DNA of 32,686 bases from an uncultured Clostridia bacterium (GTDB taxonomy: Bacteria; Bacillota; Clostridia; Lachnospirales; CALKRZ01): positions 1 through 32,686 of the forward strand of contig CALKRZ010000188.1 in assembly GCA_937989765.1 (NCBI GenBank), written 5' to 3'. The stretch's first letter is position 1. Every line of letters begins with the position of its first letter. Made by a program: the position numbers and the translations under genes. The notes beneath the pieces were generated by a model. That model was not told the DNA's origin. It saw only the letters and a list, made by a program, of their open reading frames with translations, and did no database searches. Below are positions 27,752 to 32,686 of the stretch, piece by piece.

Positions 27752-28035
27752 CGATAAACGCAAGACAGTACTTGCAAGTTTTCGCTAAAGGAAATATTTC
27801 ATTTTCATAGTGTTCTGGTCGCTGGGGTTATAGATGCCCTGAGTGAATACGCATTATTTTTATTGCGTGTAAGCGGATGGATATCACCATACCGTCCACA
27901 ACGGCTGCCGAAGTTCGCTTCGTTCTAGTATATAGCAAGAAGCTCCACGAACTCTATTCAAATTGAAATATCTCCTTTCGCTTAGGCTATCTGCTATAGT
28001 GTGGCTTGCGTTTACGCTTATGATATACGAGTATA
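27752..28035. repeat. Imperfect palindromic element A
   Basis: Left end 'gtatatacgataaacgcaag...ttcgctaaaggaaatatttcat' reappears inverted as 'ttgaaatatctcctttcgcttag...cttgcgtttacgcttatgatatacg'. Confidence 0.6.
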
Positions 28036-28047
28036 CGTTTTGTGGAT

Positions 28048-28190
28048 AAGGCATCTTCAAAAAAACTTTGCAATATGATGGTCTATTTTGTGCCATACTT
28101 CGTTGTCAGAAGCGCTTGGTAAGACCATGGAACCTTACGCTTTGTCTGATACAAAATATCCTCATCCTCTTGCAAAATTATTTTCTTTCA
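28048..28190. repeat. Palindromic repeat element B, copy 2
   Basis: aaggcatcttcaaaaaaactttgcaatatgatggtctattttgtgccatacttcg...gtctgatacaaaatatcctcatcctcttgcaaaattattttctttca; same ends as copy 1. Confidence 0.7.
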
Positions 28191-28217
28191 GATACTTCAC
28201 TGAAAAGTATGTATGTA

Positions 28218-28346
28218 GTGGGAAGGCAAGTAGATAATCTGGAAACAACTGCAACAAAGGAGCGCGTCCAAAATTTTCAGCTACACTTCTCACTTGCACA
28301 AGTGCGATTTTGCAGTTGTTGGAAGAATATCTACTTGCCTTCCCAC
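28218..28346. repeat. Imperfect palindromic element C, 37-nt arms with 4 mismatches
   Basis: gtgggaaggcaagtagataatctggaaacaactgcaa (28218-28254) and ttgcagttgttggaagaatatctacttgccttcccac (28310-28346). Confidence 0.8.
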
Positions 28347-28412
28347 GGAAGTCTTCTATTCATTTTGTGTAGACGTACGTAAGACCAAGTATTCTTAAGA
28401 TAGGAGTATCCC

Positions 28413-29297
28413 ATGAAATCATATAAAAATCACTCGTTCGCTATTATTCTGTATACGATCGTCCTATCCACACTGGCTCTTTTGTATAACAATCCTCTAT
28501 ATCTTGGGTGCATCTTTTGTATCACGGGTATTATGATCATCCGACAAAGACAGTTAGCTCCATGGGGGAAATTTCTCCTTTTTTCGCTCACTATGGTCTT
28601 GTTTTATACCTTATGCAATCCTTTGTTTTCTTCTAGTGGCAGTACCATACTATGGCGTAGTGGCAGAGTACCGATCATCGGCAGGATTCGCATCACCCTA
28701 GAAGCACTCCTATATGGCATGACGATGGGGGGCAAGCTCATTACGATAGGGAGTATATTTTATCTATATAATGCTTGGATGGACACAGACCAAGCCCTCT
28801 CCTTTTTTTCTAGATTTGCAGATCGTTCGGCACTTTTATTTACGATGACCGTGTCTTTATTTCCAAGATTGAAAAGAGAGGCACTAGAAGTAGGAGATAT
28901 CATGCGAGCAAGAGGGGCTTCTATACAACAGGGGAGTCTATTCACTAGGATCAAGGCGGTGTATCCGATGTGGAAAGTGCTTCTGATCACAGCCCTAGAA
29001 GGCTCACTAGATATGGCAGAAGCCATGGAAGCACGAGGTTACGGCATAGGAAGACGAACTAGGTACCAGACAGAAATCATAGCACCCTCTGATAGAGCAC
29101 TCATAGGATGCACGCTGATTCTCCTTGTTTTGGGAATCATGAGCCTAGGGTATGGCTCAGGCAATATGACATTTTATCCTGTGATCACGGGCAGCTATAT
29201 ACCGTGGGATCTTTGGTGGCTCATGGGTATGATGGGAGTAGGTATCATAGGGGCGGCTGCATACTCCGTCCCTACAGGAAAAGAGGAATGGTCATGA
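28413..29297 (+). CDS. ecfT: ECF transporter transmembrane component EcfT (CbiQ-like)
   Basis: Multiple TM; coupling motifs 'MRARGAS' and 'AMEARGYG'. Confidence 0.9.
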   Translation: MKSYKNHSFAIILYTIVLSTLALLYNNPLYLGCIFCITGIMIIRQRQLAPWGKFLLFSLTMVLFYTLCNPLFSSSGSTILWRSGRVPIIGRIRITLEALLYGMTMGGKLITIGSIFYLYNAWMDTDQALSFFSRFADRSALLFTMTVSLFPRLKREALEVGDIMRARGASIQQGSLFTRIKAVYPMWKVLLITALEGSLDMAEAMEARGYGIGRRTRYQTEIIAPSDRALIGCTLILLVLGIMSLGYGSGNMTFYPVITGSYIPWDLWWLMGMMGVGIIGAAAYSVPTGKEEWS

Positions 29298-30940
29298 AAG
29301 CACTACAGCTCAAAGAGGTAACATATCTATACCCTGGGGAGACTAAAAAGGCGCTAGATGAAGTAAATCTGACGGTCTTACAAGGTGAGTTTATCTTGAT
29401 ACTAGGGCCTTCGGGCTGCGGCAAATCCACTTTGATTCGAGCTATGAATGGTCTTGTTCCACAGTTTTATGGTGGCACGATAGGAGGGCAGATCCTATAT
29501 CTAGATCAAGAAGTATATACCTATCCCAAGCATCAACTACTAGGTGAGATCGGCATGGTGTTCCAAGATCCAGAAAAGCAGATGGTGATGAATACTGTAG
29601 AACGGGAAGTGGCATTTGGTCTAGAAAATCTAGGGATTGCACCGAAAGAGATGAAAAAAAGAGTCATGGAAGTGTTAAGCTATCTGGGGCTTTTGCCACT
29701 GCGGCATAGGGAACTTCATACCCTTTCAGGGGGAGAAAAACAAAAAACAGCCTTGGCGGCGGCTTTGGTTATGAAGCCCACAGTACTACTTCTAGATGAA
29801 CCTACTTCACAGCTTGATCCTACTGCGGCAGAGGAGCTGCTGCATATTTTACATCAGGTCAATCAGGAAGTAGGGATCACCATAGTCTTACTAGAACAGC
29901 GGATGGATAGATGTTTTGTGAGTGCAGATCGCATCATATATATGGAAGAGGGGCGCATTTCTAGGGATACCATTCCTAGAGAGTTTGTCCAGTGGGCAGC
30001 CCAAAAGCGTACCGCTTGGATGCCTCCTGTAGCAAAACTTTTTAAAGATCAAGAAATAGATTCTCTCCCCTTGACAGTGAAAGAAGGTCGGGAGAAACTC
30101 ATAGGCAAAACAATACCCACGATCACGAGATCACCATGCACAGCGCCGTCTACTACCCCAGTCTTGCGACTGACAGAGGTAAGCTTTGGCTATCCCAAAT
30201 ACCCGCTAGCACTAGATAAGACATCCATACAGTGTACACAAGGGGAGTTTATCTGTGTACTCGGTGCCAATGGAGCAGGCAAAAGCACCCTGCTAAAGCT
30301 CATGGCAGGACTTATAAAGCCTGTGGGAGGTAAGATCGAGCTATTGGGGCAGGTACTTTCTCGCTATCATCCTCAAGAAGTGCCTAAGATCGTAGGATAT
30401 CTGGGACAAAATCCGGGACATTATCTATTTCATGATACCCTAGAGGAAGAATGGGCGTATACCCTAGCACTTTTGGGTATTACGAGTAGGACTTCTATAC
30501 AAGACATAGGCGCATTACTCCATCTACAACATCGTATGCAGCATAATCCACGAGACCTCAGTGGGGGAGAACGGCAGCGGGCGGCATTAGGGAGCATTCT
30601 AGTAGTAGACCCTCAAATACTCCTGCTCGATGAGCCGACGCGGGGGATCGATCCGATACTCAAAATAGAACTAGGGGATTTTCTGCAAAAACAGCAGCAA
30701 CAGGGCAAAACCATTCTGATGGTCACCCATGATATAGAATTTGCAGCCACCTACAGTCAGCGGATTATTCTGCTCATAGACGGTATGGTGGTAGCAGATG
30801 GTCTCAAAGAAGAGGTACTAGATGGAGGACTTTTTTACTCCCCTCAAGTCAATAAAGTATTTTATGGAATTACCTCGGGCGTGGTGACAGTAGAGCAGGG
30901 CGTAGCACTTTTGGATACCATGAAGGAGGTGGGAGGATGA
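29294..30940 (+). CDS. Fused tandem ECF ATPase (EcfA-EcfA')
   Basis: Two ABC domains: 'GPSGCGKST'/'LSGGEKQKTALAAALVMKPTVLLLDEPTSQLDP' and 'GANGAGKST'/'LSGGERQRAALGSILVVDPQILLLDEPTRGIDP'; start trimmed to MKALQLKEV overlapping the ecfT stop. Confidence 0.94.
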   Translation: MKALQLKEVTYLYPGETKKALDEVNLTVLQGEFILILGPSGCGKSTLIRAMNGLVPQFYGGTIGGQILYLDQEVYTYPKHQLLGEIGMVFQDPEKQMVMNTVEREVAFGLENLGIAPKEMKKRVMEVLSYLGLLPLRHRELHTLSGGEKQKTALAAALVMKPTVLLLDEPTSQLDPTAAEELLHILHQVNQEVGITIVLLEQRMDRCFVSADRIIYMEEGRISRDTIPREFVQWAAQKRTAWMPPVAKLFKDQEIDSLPLTVKEGREKLIGKTIPTITRSPCTAPSTTPVLRLTEVSFGYPKYPLALDKTSIQCTQGEFICVLGANGAGKSTLLKLMAGLIKPVGGKIELLGQVLSRYHPQEVPKIVGYLGQNPGHYLFHDTLEEEWAYTLALLGITSRTSIQDIGALLHLQHRMQHNPRDLSGGERQRAALGSILVVDPQILLLDEPTRGIDPILKIELGDFLQKQQQQGKTILMVTHDIEFAATYSQRIILLIDGMVVADGLKEEVLDGGLFYSPQVNKVFYGITSGVVTVEQGVALLDTMKEVGG

Positions 30941-31554
30941 ACTGGGGAATCCTATCTCTTATAGGGGCGATGGGACTTTTGATACTTTTTTTTATCTACT
31001 ATGAAAAAAGGAAACCCTCCTCAAAAGAGCTCTCAGCAGTAGCCGCCTTGGCAGCCTTAGCCTCGGCAGGAAGAGTACTATTTGCAGCCCTACCGAATAT
31101 ACAGCCGACTACCTTTCTCATCATGGTGACAGGATTTGTATTTGGTCCTGTGGAAGGCTTTGTCGTGGGTGCTACCTCGGCACTAGCCTCTAATCTACTC
31201 CTAGGGCAAGGGCCTTGGACTCCTTGGCAGATGCTGGCATGGGGATCGTGCGGATTGATAAGCGGGCTTCTTCAAAGAGTAGGAATGAAGCCAAAACGAG
31301 GGCAGTTGGTACTTCTAGGAGTAGCATTTGGATACTTATTTGGGATCATCATGAACCTATGGCACTGGCTGACCTTTATATATCCCTTAAACCTACAGAC
31401 CTTTTTTGCGGTATGGGCTACGTCTTTGTTTTTTGATACACTCCATGCTGTAGGCAATGGATGTTTTGCTTGGCTGATGGGTAAGGATTTGGTGCAAGTA
31501 CTACAGCGGTACAAAAGCCGATTTACATATACACGATGGGAGGCAAAATCATGA
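30937..31554 (+). CDS. ECF transporter substrate-specific (S) component, probable cobalamin or precursor specificity from context
   Basis: 'AALAALASAGRVLFAALPNIQPTTFLIMVTGFVFGPVEGFVVGATSALASNLLLGQGPWTPWQMLAWGSCGLISGLL' is typical of ECF S components; overlaps the ATPase gene end. Confidence 0.85.
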   Translation: MNWGILSLIGAMGLLILFFIYYEKRKPSSKELSAVAALAALASAGRVLFAALPNIQPTTFLIMVTGFVFGPVEGFVVGATSALASNLLLGQGPWTPWQMLAWGSCGLISGLLQRVGMKPKRGQLVLLGVAFGYLFGIIMNLWHWLTFIYPLNLQTFFAVWATSLFFDTLHAVGNGCFAWLMGKDLVQVLQRYKSRFTYTRWEAKS

Positions 31555-32450
31555 GAAGATGGATCAAATGTATAGCCTTACTCTTATGCATGAGCATACT
31601 AGGAAGCACAATAGCCTACGGCAGAGACCTAAAAGTAGAGCAGGCACTCCAAAAAGGGATCAAAACCTACGAAGGCAAAAAAATAGGTGATTGGTCTGCA
31701 TTAGCCCTTTTTGCTACGGGAGAATCCTTAGAGAGCCGAGAATTTTTTAAGACTACCTATGATGAAATGGGCACAACGGACTGTGCAAGAAGAATACTAC
31801 GGCTCTTAGCAGAGGGCAAAGATGTAAAATCCTATGTAGAAGCACTCCAAAAGGTACAACAACCCAATGGGAAATTTGCAGACAGGATGAATGGCAAAGG
31901 GATGGAACAAATCAACGCCCATGTATGGAGCATACTCGCTCTCTATAGTGTCGATGCCGAGTACGATGTTCCTCGCGCGCGGCAGTGGCTGATCTCTGCA
32001 CAGAACAAAGATGGAGGGTTTCACCATTCGACAGTGCTGACTACTTCCGATACGGATATGACCGCTATGGCGCTCTGTGCCATGGCAGCACTAGGGATCA
32101 AACAAGAAGAGCAAGCAGTGCAAAAAACACTTACCTATGTACGAAATATGCAGGCAAAAACAGGCGGATTTGTATCCTCTTATTCAGCCCAAGAAACAGC
32201 CGAAACCACGAGTTGGGTGATACTAGGACTTGTATCTATGGGCATAGATCCCACAAGTAAGCAATGGACCAAATGGAGAAGTAATCCGATCACAGCCCTA
32301 CTGCGGCTGCAACATGCTGACGGACGCTTTAAGCATCTGCCCAAAGATAGAGGAGGAAACAACATCGCCACCCATCAAGCCGTACTGGCACTAGCCAGTT
32401 ATGAACGAGGTTCTGTATTTGAACAGTTAAGAGATAGGGATAAAGAATAA
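31551..32450 (+). CDS. Secreted prenyltransferase/squalene-cyclase-like alpha/alpha-toroid protein
   Basis: Signal peptide 'MRRWIKCIALLLCMSILGSTIAYG'; repeats 'ARQWLISAQNKDGGFHHS', 'TLTYVRNMQAKTGGFVSSYSAQETAETTSWVILGL', 'LLRLQHADGRFKHLPKDRGGNNIATHQAVLAL'. Confidence 0.85.
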   Translation: MRRWIKCIALLLCMSILGSTIAYGRDLKVEQALQKGIKTYEGKKIGDWSALALFATGESLESREFFKTTYDEMGTTDCARRILRLLAEGKDVKSYVEALQKVQQPNGKFADRMNGKGMEQINAHVWSILALYSVDAEYDVPRARQWLISAQNKDGGFHHSTVLTTSDTDMTAMALCAMAALGIKQEEQAVQKTLTYVRNMQAKTGGFVSSYSAQETAETTSWVILGLVSMGIDPTSKQWTKWRSNPITALLRLQHADGRFKHLPKDRGGNNIATHQAVLALASYERGSVFEQLRDRDKE

Positions 32451-32477
32451 TGTCCATAAAAGGCCTCTAAAGTGTAG

Positions 32478-32574
32478 TTTTCCACGGAGGGTTGTGTATA
32501 AAGAGAGAAGTTTTCCACATTTTCCACAGGTTATGTTAGAAATGCCACGTTTCTATCAATAGACTTGTGGATAA
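32478..32574. promoter_or_regulatory. Second DnaA-box cluster, mixed orientation
   Basis: TTTTCCACG (32478, near match), TGTGTATAA (32493-32501), TTTTCCACA (32511-32519 and 32520-32528), TGTGGATAA (32566-32574), then AT-rich sequence to the window end. Confidence 0.6.
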
Positions 32575-32686
32575 ATAGTAAGATGATATATAAAAATTAA
32601 GAGTAAACCATCATCTGTCTCCTATAGTAATGTAGGAGATATTTTATTGTTTTACTGGGTTTTAAATACCAAAAAAGGTAAAAAAA

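Noticed and set aside
28218-28346. Possible integron attC site
   Set aside because: Long imperfect hairpin but no clear R'/R'' core pair (RYYYAAC/GTTRRRY) at the ends, and no integrase or cassettes.
27884-28382. ORFs 27884-28096 (-) and 28068-28382 (+)
   Set aside because: Composed of the palindromic elements A, B and C; no domain or RBS.
29108-29287. N-terminal 60-aa extension of the EcfA ORF
   Set aside because: Overlaps ecfT out of frame; the ABC domain starts at MKALQLKEV (29294).

Overview
Window from a low-GC, spore-forming Firmicute (Clostridia-like). This is inferred from an A-B-C-B-C spore-germination operon, an H-type SASP, MCP/CheY/Hpt signalling proteins and AT-rich intergenic regions. 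Left to right: Hpt fragment and CheY-like receiver; MCP; small unknown protein (-); DbpA-type DEAD-box helicase; GDT1/UPF0016 transporter fused to a Cys-rich tail; NfeD/YuaF and flotillin pair; H-type SASP (-); tandem-ACT protein and PaaK-like phenylacetate-CoA ligase (-); MscS channel; second MCP; DHFR (-); M29 aminopeptidase (-); gerA-gerB-gerC-gerB-gerC; two CDF transporter paralogs flanking a flavodoxin-like protein; DUF3298/RsiV-like protein (-); two small unannotated ORFs; and a cobalamin-riboswitch-headed locus encoding a DUF4430 lipoprotein, EcfT, fused EcfA-EcfA', an ECF S component and a secreted squalene-cyclase-like alpha/alpha-toroid protein. That locus is the most interesting part. 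It carries, as separate genes, the two fold types that make up animal intrinsic factor/transcobalamin (alpha/alpha toroid plus DUF4430), next to an ECF importer and a B12 riboswitch. The same locus has several long imperfect palindromic repeats, one lying between the riboswitch aptamer and its terminator, and is flanked by two clusters of consensus DnaA boxes. Elsewhere: a perfect 28-bp Fur-box-like palindrome upstream of the first MCP, and further palindromic intergenic elements. No rRNA, tRNA, CRISPR array or intact transposase was recognised. All identifications are by eye; no database search was run.
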